From Limnephilus marmoratus (taxonomy: Eukaryota; Arthropoda; Insecta; Trichoptera; Limnephilidae), in assembly GCA_917880885.1 (NCBI GenBank), contig OU862919.1, positions 16,386,001 through 16,450,000 of the forward strand: 64,000 nucleotides of DNA, written 5' to 3'. Below the pieces are notes generated by a model. That model was not told the DNA's origin and did not search any database. It saw only the letters and a program-made list of their open reading frames with translations. Each line of letters opens with the position of its first letter. The first letter of the stretch is position 1. Shown here piece after piece: positions 22,598 through 33,494 of this stretch. The translations under genes were made by a program, and so were the position numbers.

Positions 22598-23032
22598 CAG
22601 GGCTCGGATAAATATGTATTAAAAAAATCAAAATATGTACATATAATATGGACTAAAAAATGTAAAATATGGAAAAAATATGGAGTATAAAATAAGAATA
22701 TCTTTCTTATTAAACAATGTTTATTGTGAAAAATTACTATGCAGTAACAGTTACATTAAAAAAATATATAAAAATATAGCGAAATGTTCAGGTAATTCAA
22801 ATTAAAAAAATGAACTTTTATTCATCTTCCTCTAAATCTGTCTTATTAAATTGATTGCAGTACACAATCACATGCTTTTTTAAATAACCGAAATTAAAAC
22901 TTTGTCGATTTGGTCTAAATATAACCTTATATTGACTGAAAGATCTTTCCACGTCACATGATATAAAGGGAGCGTACAAAGACGCCTAGTTCCAAAATTG
23001 TGTAAGGCACGTCTGCAGTACCCAGGGCTGGG
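22598..23032 (-). pseudogene. hAT transposase C-terminal remnant (CGGBP1-like)
   Basis: The element end CAGGGCTCGGATAAATATG starts at 22598. On the - strand, 22985 down to the stop at 22818-22820 reads a dimerisation-type tail, SCDVERSFSQYK then NRQSFNFGYLKKHVIVYCN, as in hAT transposases and the domesticated CGGBP1 family. Everything upstream has been lost, and hAT-like element A copy 2 begins at 23033. A relic, not a gene. Confidence 0.6.
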
Positions 23033-23418
23033 CAAAATACATGCTTTGCTGTAATTGAAATACAAATTACAAAATACTTTTTCGCATGTATTTAAAATAC
23101 GAAATACAAAATACTTTTAAGTCGTGTATTTGAAATACAAAATACTGTATTTTAACCATTTTTTAATTTCAAATACAAAATACAAATTACAAAATACATT
23201 TGGTTTTGGTAGAACCTTTGGTTTGCAATAAATTGCCGTAAGTGCCCTTATCTAAGGGTGCGTTTCCATAGAAGCAAAGCTGTGCAGAGTGAAACAGAGA
23301 CGTGCAAAAATTGACCAATCATATTGCTCATAAGACACATTTCGTCTCCGCTCCACTTGTAAAGTTTTGTGGTATAGGACTTAGGTGTTAGATAATAATA
23401 ATAATAATTATAATAACA

Positions 23419-24048
23419 CTAGCTGGTTCCCGGCATGCGTTGCAATGCCATATTCAAAGAAATAAATTGTTTTTCCTGCATATCCTTTCCCGTGCGTCCC
23501 CGTTTCTCTCCCGCATCCCCTTCCCCTCCCGCGTTCCCTTTCCACCTTCCCCGCCTACCCTCTTCCCTCTCCCACTCCCCTGTCCCGCCAAACCCCCTCC
23601 CGTGTTCCATATATTCAGTCCCAGTACATTCAGTTTTCAAATAACTCACGTGCCAGCTATTACAATTTTTTTACTCAAATTTTCATTTTTCACATATTAC
23701 AAATATTCATTTTTGTATATTATAAGAACAAGCAACCAAATCTGGTACCTAACAAAGGTACCTGTTTAAAATATCTATATTTAAAAAATCTATAGAAAAT
23801 TCTTTTGTTACAAAAAAAACAGCTGCCTGCTAAATTCAATTTCTGAACTGTCAAACGTGCGAAGTTAAAATAGCAGTCAAGTTTTCTGAAAATATCCAAT
23901 TTTCTGCGTAATTTTCTTGATTTTTCTTTCCGTAAGAACCTTCTACAACGTATTAGAAAACTTAAAAAAAAATGAATGAAATAGGTAAAGTCATTCTGAA
24001 GTTATGGCGTGACCAAGGGAAACAAGGATTCATTTTTATATGCATAGA
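23419..24048 (-). mobile_element. Non-autonomous Helitron-like element, copy 2
   Basis: Read on the - strand it begins TCTATGCATATAAAAATGAA and ends with a GGCAT/ATGCC hairpin, GGGAACCAG and CTAG followed by T. It sits at the same place in hAT-like element A as copy 1, which means the Helitron entered before that element multiplied. Confidence 0.75.
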
Positions 24049-24840
24049 TGACATTTGTTTAGCGCATTTTTGTGTTATTTCGCTCTCAAGTGCGCTCTAC
24101 AGTAATTAACTTAAAAATAATCTAGTATTCAGTCAAATTATTTCTATAGTGCTTGATCTAATACTATGATACAAAAATGTACACTACAAAGCAATGACAA
24201 GTTTAATATAATTTGATACAAAATGTACAATAACAGTGCTATTAATTATATAGCACAAGACAATAATAATAACTAGCATGACATAAAGAACAGGTACAGC
24301 ACATTATAAAGCAATGATAAGAAAACTACAAATAATCATTAGTAAGAGTGTTATAGCACAGGATAATAGGACAATAGTACAGGATTCTAGCGGTTTTAGT
24401 CTATATACTATCTACATCAGTAGCGTAGCAAGGGGGGGGCGGGGGGGGGGGGGGGGGGCGGACCGCCCCGGGTGCCACCCGAGGAGGGGGGTGACACTCG
24501 AACGTGGAAAAAAAATTACGAAAGTTCAAAATTGCCGTAAAAAATATTTTACACGTTAACACTGTCTGTTATTTTGCTCTATGGCTTGATTGGTCGGGGA
24601 TTCCAGAAAAAATTTTTTTTTTTTGTTTCTAGCTCAGTCGGGGATTTCCCTGAAATATTCCTTGTGTCATTCTAATTTCGTTAGTATATTGTGATTAAAG
24701 TAGACTCGTGAAGTGAATTGTTATCTATGGACTGACGTGAATTAGTGAAAAAGTTATTATTGTGTTAGCGTGTTTATTAGTGCTGAAAGACCAGTTTAAA
24801 AACCAGGTAGGTACGTGTGAATTTTTAGATACCGTTTTGT

Positions 24841-25640
24841 AGCGCATGAATAGTTACAGTCGGGACAAGAAAAAGGTTTTTCATCACTGTGAGTTAGCAA
24901 GTGCCGTTTTAGGGTTTTTCCGAGAATAAGAATAGTTGCAGTCAGGACATGAAATGGGTTTTTTTCCACTGTCGGTTAACGTGTGATTTTTAGATTTCTC
25001 TTCATAGTACATGAATAGTTGCAGTTGAAACATGAAAAAGGTTTTTCTCCACACTGAGTCAGCAACTGACTTCACATGTATCCGTTTTAAGAACACGAAT
25101 AGTTACAATCAGGACATGAAAAAGGTTTTTATGTTCAATGAAACGTACTGCGGATTTTTAAATCTTTCCTTTGAAAACTTGTATTACTGCAGTCGGGACA
25201 TGAAAAAGATTTTTGTTCAGTATGGGTAAGCATGTGAATTTTTAGATACCGTTTTGTAGCGCATGAATAGTTACAGTCGGGACAAGAAAAAGGTTTTTCA
25301 TCTCTGTGAGTTAGCAAGTGCCGTTTTAGTTATTTTTTTCGAGAATAAGAATAATTGCAGTCAGGACATGAAATAGGTTTTTTTCCACTGTCGGTAAACG
25401 TGTGACTTTTAGATTTCTCTTCATAGTACATGAATAGTTGCAGTTGGAACATGAAAAAGGTTTTTCTCCACACTGAGTCAGCAACTGACTTCTTATGTAT
25501 CCCTTGTTACAATCATAACATGAAAAAGGTTTTTCTCTTCTGTGAATCATACTGTGGACTTTTAAATCTTCGTTTTGAGGACTTGAATAACTGCATTCAG
25601 ATCATGAAAAAGGTTTTACTCCACTCTGAGTAAGCTTATG
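24841..25640 (-). pseudogene. Decayed C2H2 zinc-finger array
   Basis: On the - strand about nine finger-like units repeat the pattern (E)KPFSCPDCNYSC..K..LKIH. with H.H linkers. Examples are KPFSCPDCNYSCATKRYLKI at about 25230-25290 and SFSCPDCSNTSFQRKDLK. Several units have lost a histidine or cysteine, and the frame shifts or stops repeatedly, for example near 25340 and 25120. A block of about 417 bp is tandemly duplicated (about 24818 versus 25235). The first unit follows an ISYTEEALKKVI stretch near 25700. C2H2 arrays normally bind DNA; this copy looks non-functional. Its position inside hAT-like element B suggests gene capture. Confidence 0.7.
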
Positions 25641-25864
25641 AATCATAGTGGAGTAAAGTGTTGCTCCATATGGAAACCTTTGTAAAATTACTTTCTTCAG
25701 GGCCTCCTCAGTGTAGCTAATGTAAAACGAAATATGAGTTGTAAAACAATGTAGGTGTATTAAAGGTAAGACAGTATTGAATTGTGGAGATCCGGAAGGA
25801 ATGAAAGGCCGATAAAAATAATAATATTTTCCCAATTTGTTTATGAATTACAATTTAAAACAAT

Positions 25865-26974
25865 TGTGGCGGTCACTTAACCCGCTCTGCGAAATCTACC
25901 GCTGCGCCACTGACCTCCACGGAATATGCTGGAAACTACGAAATACCTACAGCAAAGGCACCGCGCTCGTATACACTACGAACTACCTACCGCTGCAAGG
26001 CCGCCTAGGAATAATTCCGCCACCTAAGCGAAAGGCCTAGAAGGTACGGCTGTACCGTTCAAGTGCCCGCAGAAAGTTCGAGCGATATCTCGGCTTTGCG
26101 TGAGTTCACCCGGCGTTACCTACCGTTCTCGAAACTACTTGCCCGGCCGGCAGAGTATATAAGCAAGCGCGAGCCGCATACAGCTTAGTCTCAAGTCTAG
26201 TGCATTCATTCATGGTTCGACAACTACACATCGGGCGGTGATTCAGTGTCGCTACGCAATATCCGCCCACGCGGGCTGATATCGTTCTCGCAGCAAGTGA
26301 TACAATACATATCCAGTGTGACTTCAGGAACATCTTCATAACACCTTCGAGGACTCCATCTCCAACTACCATCTCGACATGAGATGTCAAGCAACCAGCA
26401 ACCGGCAACAAGCCAGCAACCAGCATCCTGCAACGAGCAGCAACCAGCAACCGGCAACGCGCCAGCATCCAGCATCCTGTAACGCGCAGCAACCAGCAAC
26501 CGGCAACGCGCCAGCATCCAGCATCCTGCAACGAGCAGCAACCAGCATTCTGCAACGAGCAGCAACCAGCAACCAGCATCCCGCAACGAGCAGCAACAAG
26601 CATACAGCATCCTCGCCACCTCTCAAGGTTCCTTCCTGCGTCACGTGTGTGCTCCGACCCACTGGACACACAGCCGCCATACCTCGTCAACGCGACGACG
26701 GTCGACCGCCTGGATCAAGGTCACTTCTACACCGCCATGGTGTAGGGCAACATACCGGCTCCCTGAAGACCAGTGATCTTCACCGCCGTAGTCTCCTGAC
26801 CTTCACCTTCACATCATCACGTAGCAGCAACACTCACGGCACCACTGTCACTCCGCTCCGCTTCGACCTCGCTACGTAGCGCAACAATAAAGACTGACTC
26901 TTACATCGACTGCACGACTTTCATTTCTCTCGTCCCGTCGCTACCCATCTCTACCGATATGGCCTGCTCCCTCA
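25865..26974 (+). mobile_element. Solo LTR
   Basis: It begins TGTGGCGGTCACTTAACCC and ends GCTCCCTCA, flanked by a 4-bp repeat CAAT (25861-25864 and 26975-26978), as in Ty3/gypsy-type insertions. Internal promoter and termination signals are in the expected order: TATATAAG near 26156 and AATAAA near 26886. A minisatellite lies between them. No internal coding region or second LTR is present, so it is the product of LTR recombination. Family assignment is uncertain. Confidence 0.65.
26388..26612. repeat. Minisatellite of cagcaac/cagcatcctg units
   Basis: Variants of gcaaccagcaaccggcaacg and ccagcatcctgcaacgagca alternate for about 220 bp inside the solo LTR. The repeats leave frames open on both strands, producing spurious long open frames of low complexity. 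Confidence 0.9.
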
Positions 26975-27123
26975 CAATAAAATAAACAATATACGCATGG
27001 ACCTATTGCGAGTTTGAAATCTCTTGTTTTATTTTTACCACAAACGCGATTAAAACAAGAAAAAGGTATTTAAGCGACTTTCCAGTACTGTGCACAATTT
27101 AATTGAGACTTTTAGGAAAAAAT

Positions 27124-27255
27124 AGTCACTCGGGTGTTACGTAACGTTTAGGGGGAGGGAGGTACAGAAAAATGTTACGGCGCGTTGCATGGGGGGAGAG
27201 AGGGTCAAAAATTTTCAAAAATTGCGTTACGTTATACTTGAACGCCCCCTTTACT
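27124..27255. mobile_element. MITE family 3, short copy
   Basis: TTACGTAACGTTTAGGGGG on the left and CGTTACGTTATACTTGAACG on the right, with G tracts between. The left terminus is eroded. Related to 48761-49162. Confidence 0.6.
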
Positions 27256-27524
27256 ATTTCACGATTGAAATTTTATCATTACACTCTGAACACAAAACTG
27301 GTTTTAACCTAAGTATTGGTTATTATGTTTTCATGACAGCAAATGATTTTCTTCTTTTGCAACATATTAGAATTGAGAACTCCACACGGAACTCTGTTAT
27401 TTGTAGCTATATGGCTCGGTCGGTCAGCATTCCCCAAAAATTCTGTTTTTTTATTTTCGTTCCTAGCTCTTACTATTGATTTATTGGGGATTCCCGTGAA
27501 ATATTCCTCGCTTTTCCGGAGGCG

Positions 27525-27945
27525 TCTACTAATATCTACAGGAATTCCAAAAACTGAAAAAATCGAATTAATATCTATGAGAATCAAAGTGTTGACGAAT
27601 ATCTACAGCTCAAACTGTTGACTAATATCTATGACAACCAAAGTGTTGACGAATATCTACAGTACTGGCAGAGGTTGGATTTGCAATTATGTATAGCATA
27701 TTGGAATAACGTAATATTGCGTATGCAGTTTAAAAAACTTAATTTATGTCAGTATGTATGTAAAAATCCCTGATATCGGACTATTGGACACATTTAGCTG
27801 ATTAGTCCAACCTACGCTTTGTAGATATTAGTTCAACCTACGCTCTCTAGATATTAATCAACACTCTGAAGTTTGTAGATATTAGTTCAACATATGAGCT
27901 GTAGATATTCATCAGACATACAGGCTATAGATATTAGTAACTGGA
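27525..27945. repeat. Two inverted clusters of TAGATATTAGT motifs
   Basis: From 27525 to 27665 the phrase ACTAATATCTA or close variants occurs about five times. From 27815 to 27945 its complement TAGATATTAGT and variants occur about five times. The clusters face each other across about 150 bp inside hAT-like element B. Confidence 0.7.
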
Positions 27946-28415
27946 GTCGCTTTTCCCCTGTGTCTTTCTCATTTATTTCGTACATTGTGATTGACGGGAA
28001 CTCGCGAAGGATATTATCACCTATCGATTGTTGAAAAGCTTTTATTCTGTTGGTGTTTTTAAAAGTGTTTTAATTTTGAGGATAACAATTTTTTTACATA
28101 TTTGACTAGCTAGAAATGTTTTTTATATTTTAGGAAGTCAAAATTTGTGTTTTAAATTTCTCAAAAAAAAAGTTAATTGGGGGGGGGGGGGGGGGGGTGA
28201 CACCGCGTTTTCCGCCCCGGGTGCCACCCATGCTAGCTACGCCACTGATCTACGTCAGTTTAGTTTTCATTATCATCAATGAGGTCGCTAAATGTATTTG
28301 AAAATGTATTTTGGAGCCATAAGTATTTCAAATACAAATTACAAAATACCTCAGCAGCAGGTAATTGAAATACCAATTACAAAATACATTTTTAGGAAGT
28401 AATTGAAATACAAAT

Positions 28416-28681
28416 TTTTATAGGGAGGGAGGGGGGAGGGTGGAGGGGGGAGGGGGGGAGGGGGGAGGGGGGAGGGGGGAGGGGGGAGGAGGGAGGAGGG
28501 AGGGGGGAAAGGAACTCAGGAAGGGGGGTTAGCGGGACGGGGGATGGGGAGAAGTGGAGTGGGGAGAGGGAACGCGAGAGGGGAAAGGATACGTAGGGAG
28601 AAACAATTTAGATCAATTCAGCTAATAAGTTGACAACAGTTTTTGATTCTGAGGCGGTACGAAGTTCGCCGGATCAGCTAG
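28416..28681 (+). mobile_element. Helitron 3' fragment
   Basis: It starts with a long GGGAGG run. It continues with GGGAGAAACAATTT, which is shared with the Helitron copies above, and closes with aattcagctaataagtt, the GGCG/CGCC hairpin and GGATCAG followed by CTAG and T. The last 70 bp match the 3' end of the Helitron at 56867-58814. The 5' end is missing. Confidence 0.65.
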
Positions 28682-29280
28682 TAAGCCTATAAAAAATAAA
28701 GTATAAGGTCTATAAAAAACACTTTCAAGTCCGAAGTCTCCTATTTATAAACCCCTTTTCGGATTTGGTTTTATTGTATAATGTGGCAAATTTAGTTTCT
28801 TTTATAATAATCGCAAAAAAATTGATATTTACGCTCGAACTTCACAAAATAAAATAAAATATGCATTTTCTCGTCGTTATTTTTGACATCAATCAATACG
28901 GCCCGCATTCTACGAATTTGGATTCTTGAAGTGACCCTTATGGCATGGGCACAAGAACCATGCACTGGGCACAACCCATTTCGTATCAGTCACGCCCCGG
29001 CCGGAGCGGGAGATGCACGCGTTACTCCGCGTCGCTTAGTTTCGTGAAATTAATTTTAAATTTCCGTTTTCTTACAATAAACAATGCGTAAAAAGGCAGG
29101 CCTTTACGAAATCAACCTGTTAAAAAAAAATCTCAAATACCTTTTCCAACCTTTCTAATAGCTTTTCTCAAGTATTTTTAAACTCCTCCCATAAAGGGCG
29201 TGAATTCCGATTTCGATTTTTTCCTGAACTATTGGATCGCCTTGTATGTTCATTCTTATTTTGTTATTATTGATAATCTT
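28682..29280. other. Intergenic, nothing recognised
   Basis: No supported feature. A short frame around 28792-28974 has no recognisable similarity. Confidence 0.45.
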
Positions 29281-30461
29281 CTAAGAAAGTGTAGAAAATA
29301 AATGATGGCGCTGCGATCGTTTTCTAGTTTTAAATGGCAACACCAAGATGGCTCATAAGACAAAGAACGTATGTTTTAAAAAACACTTCTGGCAAAATGC
29401 ATATTTCATAGCGTATTTGTATTTTCAAAAAATTTGCACAAAAAACTGTAATTTAATAGAAGCAAAATAAAACAAAACAAGTTTTAAGTGGGCGTTTATT
29501 CCGATATAAAAACGTGGGTACTTAAAAATTTAAGTCTATTAATTCAACACCCGACATGTAATTATTGTCTTCGTCCTCGTGTGATTCTTCTTCTTCCGTA
29601 TCTTTATCTTCATCTAAACGCAGTTCATCGATATCATCATATATATTACTGCCTCATGCATAATATTCTGCATCAATTTTCATCACGTGTTTGCAAAAAT
29701 TTTTCCAATCATCAGCACTTATGCTATTACATAATGCCCATTTTCCGTTTTCCCAGTGTTTCAAATTTTCCATCTGCCTTTTCCCCTTCCTTGACAATTC
29801 GTCTTACCGTTGATTCAGATTTACCTGTGTGTGAAAAATCATTAAAATTATTATTATAGAAGGGAGTTTTAAAAACACACACTAGATAATATTCACTTGG
29901 AAAGAAAGAAAGAGAAAACGTGAAAAAAGTAACTTTTCTACGAGTTTAATATTATTTTTTTTATTGAGTTATTCCCTTTTTCCTGTGGCCGCACATTAAC
30001 TGTCAAAATGAAGTGTCAAAATCAGATTTTTTTACCATAACCTCAAATCAGATTGTAATGGTTATTATCGCTCGAAAATTGGCATAAATCTTGTAATACT
30101 AATGAAATTTATTAAACAAACTATACTACGTACCAGTCATTTCTGCAGTTCGTTTGCAAACATCTTCTAAATTAAAAAGAAGCTTCTTCGCGTGACACTC
30201 GGCTAGGCAGCGTTGAAAAACGCAGAATATAACCCCTCTTGTATCACTATTTATTCATTTTAATTAAATTCAGGCAAACAATGAATAAAAATATTATCAA
30301 ATCAGCGATATTCTACTCAGATTTAAGACAATAAATCAACCGTAACACGCGCTAATATGACAGCCATAGGCGGCCATAGGAAACGTCGTATAATTCGGTG
30401 TTGCCATAGTAATGAACACGTTTAGTTCCAATTGAATTAATTTCTACACTTTCTTGCCAAA
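29281..30461 (-). mobile_element. Non-autonomous DDE transposon with transposase end fragments
   Basis: The termini contain AAGAAAGTGTAGAAA and its complement TTTCTACACTTTCTT. On the - strand, a helix-turn-helix-like start (TGKSESTVRRIVKEG, about 29835-29790) is joined by deletion to a C-terminal region (ALCNSISADDWKNFCKHV, about 29720-29660) and an acidic tail ending at 29522. The catalytic core is absent and a stop interrupts the tail (about 29650). It appears to be the same transposase group as the fragments at 42744 and 45211. Target duplication not resolved. Confidence 0.55.
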
Positions 30462-30617
30462 CATACCACTGTATACTTACAATATAATGTACCTACCTAT
30501 CGATTGAATTTAACAGACATTCTATGGCGTTTAAATAAATAAATCACTTTTAATGACTTTTCAAAGGACGTTCCGAGTTGTTTTCTTTCTGAGTTGTCCG
30601 GTTACTTTATATTATAT

Positions 30618-32219
30618 TGTAACGGACGTATCAGCGTCGCCACAAGACTATAAAAAAGTACCGGGTTTTTAGTGCACGAACAGGATGGTGGTGATGGAAC
30701 AAATAATAAAACTGACCTCCCGTGCACCCAGTGCCTGATGCGTGAAGGACACTGGATGTGCTTAATCCTCTGCCTGATCCTGGCGCCTGGCGGTTGCCAA
30801 AGTAGGGCCGGCTCTTCTGGAGGAGTGTTGGCACCAGGACTGAAGACAGGCAGAGGTCGGCGGGGGAGGCAGCTGAGTGATAATAAATTTCCCAGTAGGA
30901 ATAATAACACGAGTTGACTGTAGAGAAGAACTAACTTTATTTAGAAAATACGCGCCCTTTTATACCCTAATCTGGGCAAAAAGGTGATCACATGGTACAT
31001 TTATGGGGTGGGGGGTTGGACCTCGCCCGTAAGTATAAATACGCCGACTTTCTTGTCGCACTTCATTTTGCTTGTGTCGCTCAAGAAAGTGGTCGATTAA
31101 AATCATTATTTAATAATAATTCTATAGGTTATAACATAGTTTTTATAAAGTATTTCTTAATTCTAACATGTATGTACGGGTATTCTTTACCCGTAGATTT
31201 TTAGTTTAATGAATTTAGGAACAATTTTGGAAATGTTTACCATTTGTTGGTAGGTATTTGAGTTTAATTTAAGTTTGCAAAGTGATGTGAAGAAGTTAGT
31301 ATTTTCCCCAGGTTCCTCGTAAGACTGGCTACCGAAACCGGTTTGTCTCGTCGTCTTACGAGGTTCCTGGATTTTTAAAATGGAAAAATACTGTTTTTTG
31401 ATCGGAAATTTAATTTAAAAGTACAAAATTTGTGCGCAAAGGCATATAGCGTTGGCAGTTTAAGAGTCACAAGGTTGATTTATGGCTCTATGGATGCCCC
31501 GTAGGACTCTGCACTGAAACGTCTTAGTTTCAGCGTCCTACGGGGTGTTTAAACGAAGTTATATTAAAATATGGTGTATTTTTGACCAATATAAAGGCCC
31601 TTAATAGGGACGCCCAAATTGGTGTTTTGGCTTTGTAGCCGGAAAAATAGCCCTGAAGGCGATGAAATAATAAGTTTAGGATGTCTCCTGGTGGCAACTT
31701 GGTAACCAAGTTTTTACTTGTGTCACCAGGGCATCTGTGTATTAAGAAAAAGACATTTAAAATTGAAAAAATGTGTTTTGAAAAGGATCGTTGCTGGCGG
31801 CACGGTATTATTGAACTTAGTGGCCAGGACGAAAAAAGGCCCTTAAAAGGGCCATAATTAAAAATAGAGAGCAGCCCGCTTGGCGGAGCTGTCTCCTGCA
31901 GTGCCATAACAGCAGAGCGGCAAGGGAGGGAAGGCAAAATGGCCCTTCTTAGGGCTTCAGCCTAAGGCTGGAAATTAAGGCCCTCAAAGGGGTCTTAATT
32001 AAAAATAAAAGGAGGCTAGTCAGCCTGGTTGCCTTTGGAGGCGTAAATAAGTATAAATAAAGTATTGATTGTTAAAATTATTAAAATTATAGGATTCTAG
32101 AATGTCTCCCGGTGCAAACTTGGCACACAAGCTTTATTTGGTTGCACCGGGGCATTGTACATAAGTAAAACATATAAAATTAAAATTAATAAATGAGGGA
32201 GAGCAACACGTCGGTTACA
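30618..32219 (-). repeat. BEL/Pao 3' LTR
   Basis: This is the left copy, downstream in element orientation. It shows four strong hairpins: CCTCGTAAGAC with GTCTTACGAGG (31315-31363), CCCCGTAGGAC with GTCCTACGGGG (31497-31545), CCTGGTG with CACCAGG (about 31687-31729) and CCGGTGCAA with TTGCACCGG (32109-32150). Confidence 0.95.
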
Positions 32220-32230
32220 CTCCCCCCGTG
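32220..32230 (-). other. Polypurine tract next to the 3' LTR
   Basis: On the - strand CACGGGGGGAG directly precedes the LTR start TGTAACC, the expected place and composition for plus-strand priming. Confidence 0.7.
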
Positions 32231-32243
32231 TAGCTACGCTGCA

Positions 32244-33494
32244 CTAGTCTTCACGACGTGTTGAAGGTCGGTCAGTAGGGGTCGCATCAGTAGGCGGGGC
32301 CGGCAGGATCACAGCAAGCTTCACGGCAGGTCGAACGTAGACTCCGGTGCTCGTCTGGATGCGGGCGGTCCTCACCTCGCCGTCTGCAGCAGGGGTAGCG
32401 TCCAGGACTCGGCCGCGAGGCCAGCTGTTGCGGGGCATCGCGGGGTCCATGATGACCACCAGGTCGCCCTTCTTAATTGGGTTGACGGGGTGGTGCCACT
32501 TCTGTCGGGTGGCCAAGGTGGGGAGGTATTCGCGGAGCCAACGCCTCCAGAACATGTCAGCTAGCTGCTGACTGATGCGCCACTGGCGGCGGAGGCATAC
32601 CTCCTCCTCCTGCTTGTCGTACAGCGAGAGCTGGGGCCGGTTGCCTGCTGCTCCCAGCAGAAAGTGGTTGGGAGTGAGGGGCTCCTCGTCTCTCGGGTCT
32701 ACGGAGATGTGCGTGAGAGGACGGTTGTTGACGGTCCACTCAGCTTCAGCCAGTGCTGTCCTCAGGGTCTCTTCTTTGGGGGCCCTCTCCTTCAGTATGG
32801 CTTGCAGCGCGTGTTTGACTGACCGCACCAGGCGCTCCCATGCTCCCCCCATGTGAGGAGACATTGGCGGGATGAATTGCCAGTCGATCCCGTGCGATGT
32901 CAGATGATCCCTCATCCGGGCGTCATCTTTGAGCGAGTTCAGGGCGTCCCTTAACTCGTTGTCCGCTCCGTGGAAGTTGGTCCCGTTGTCCGAGAAGATT
33001 GTCTTTGGTTGACCTCGGCGTGCCGTCATGCGTTGGAGGGCCATGATAGCAGAGTCGGCAGACAGGGAAGTTGCCAGCTCGAGGTGAATGGCGCGCGTGG
33101 ACAGGCAGGTGAAGAGGGCTCCGTATCGCTTCTCCCTTCGTCTGCCGACAGTGATGTCCATGGGCCCGAAGTAGTCCAACCCGCAGTTTGTGAAAGCGGG
33201 GACATGGTGGGCGAGCCGTGATGGTGGCAAGGGTCCCATTAGTGGTGGGGCAGGCTTGCTTCTACGCATCTTGCAGGTGGGGCAGTGGTGAGTGATGCGA
33301 CGTATGTTTGTCCGTAGTCGCAGCACGAAGTAGCTGCCTCGTACCTCCGCCATTGTCCTCTCAGTACTTGGGTGGTCCGCCTTCTGATGATGGTGGTTGA
33401 CTAGGAGCCGTGTGTAGGCGTGGTCTCCATCTAAGATTATGGGCGTCCGCACATCTCGGGAGATTCTGCTGGTGGCTCGTATTCTGGAGTCCAT
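32244..33494 (-). CDS. pol: BEL/Pao integrase region
   Basis: An open frame of 416 codons holding the integrase. The zinc-binding HHCC module lies near the start (LLVNHHHQKADH, then CPTCKMR). The catalytic acids lie in GLDYFGPMD, FSDNGTNFHG and MGGAWERLVRS, giving D, D and E. A C-terminal DUF5641-type segment contains KGDLVVIMD and WPRGRVLD. This frame is shifted by one relative to the RT/RNase H frame and overlaps it at 33437-33494. In intact relatives the two are continuous, so this is a 1-base frame break, not a separate gene. The first ATG is probably not a real start. Confidence 0.85.
   Translation of the reverse strand: MDSRIRATSRISRDVRTPIILDGDHAYTRLLVNHHHQKADHPSTERTMAEVRGSYFVLRLRTNIRRITHHCPTCKMRRSKPAPPLMGPLPPSRLAHHVPAFTNCGLDYFGPMDITVGRRREKRYGALFTCLSTRAIHLELATSLSADSAIMALQRMTARRGQPKTIFSDNGTNFHGADNELRDALNSLKDDARMRDHLTSHGIDWQFIPPMSPHMGGAWERLVRSVKHALQAILKERAPKEETLRTALAEAEWTVNNRPLTHISVDPRDEEPLTPNHFLLGAAGNRPQLSLYDKQEEEVCLRRQWRISQQLADMFWRRWLREYLPTLATRQKWHHPVNPIKKGDLVVIMDPAMPRNSWPRGRVLDATPAADGEVRTARIQTSTGVYVRPAVKLAVILPAPPTDATPTDRPSTRRED

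Larger units (their letters stand above)
24418..28247. mobile_element. hAT-like element B carrying a zinc-finger array
   Basis: The ends CAGTAGCGTAGC and GCTACGCCACTG are flanked by ATCTACAT (24410-24417) and ATCTACGT (28248-28255), an 8-bp duplication with one mismatch. Subterminal CCGCCCCGGGTGCCACCC is shared at both ends and with the element at 46436-47715. It is 3830 bp long. No transposase is seen. The cargo is a decayed C2H2 zinc-finger array (24841-25640), a solo LTR (25865-26974) and a MITE (27124-27255). Confidence 0.8.
23033..28415. mobile_element. hAT-like element A, copy 2, interrupted
   Basis: This copy is inverted relative to 2655-4309. It starts CAGGGCTGGGCA at 23033, carries the same internal Helitron (23419-24048), and is split by hAT-like element B at 24418-28247. 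It resumes at 28256 with ggtcgctaaatgtatttg and stops near 28415, where a Helitron fragment replaces the end. The original second terminus is therefore missing. Confidence 0.8.

Noticed and set aside
26106..26690. Long cysteine- and leucine-rich open frames on both strands
   Set aside because: They are produced by the minisatellite inside the solo LTR, and every frame stays open because the repeat lacks stops.
29488..29859. 123-codon + strand frame
   Set aside because: Antisense to the transposase C-terminal fragment that reads sensibly on the - strand.
30672..30917. Identical small frames in both LTRs (also 38530-38775)
   Set aside because: Duplicated because the LTRs are identical; too short and without similarity, so not treated as an LTR-encoded gene.
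32347..33221. Several + strand frames opposite integrase
   Set aside because: Antisense shadows in GC-rich coding sequence.
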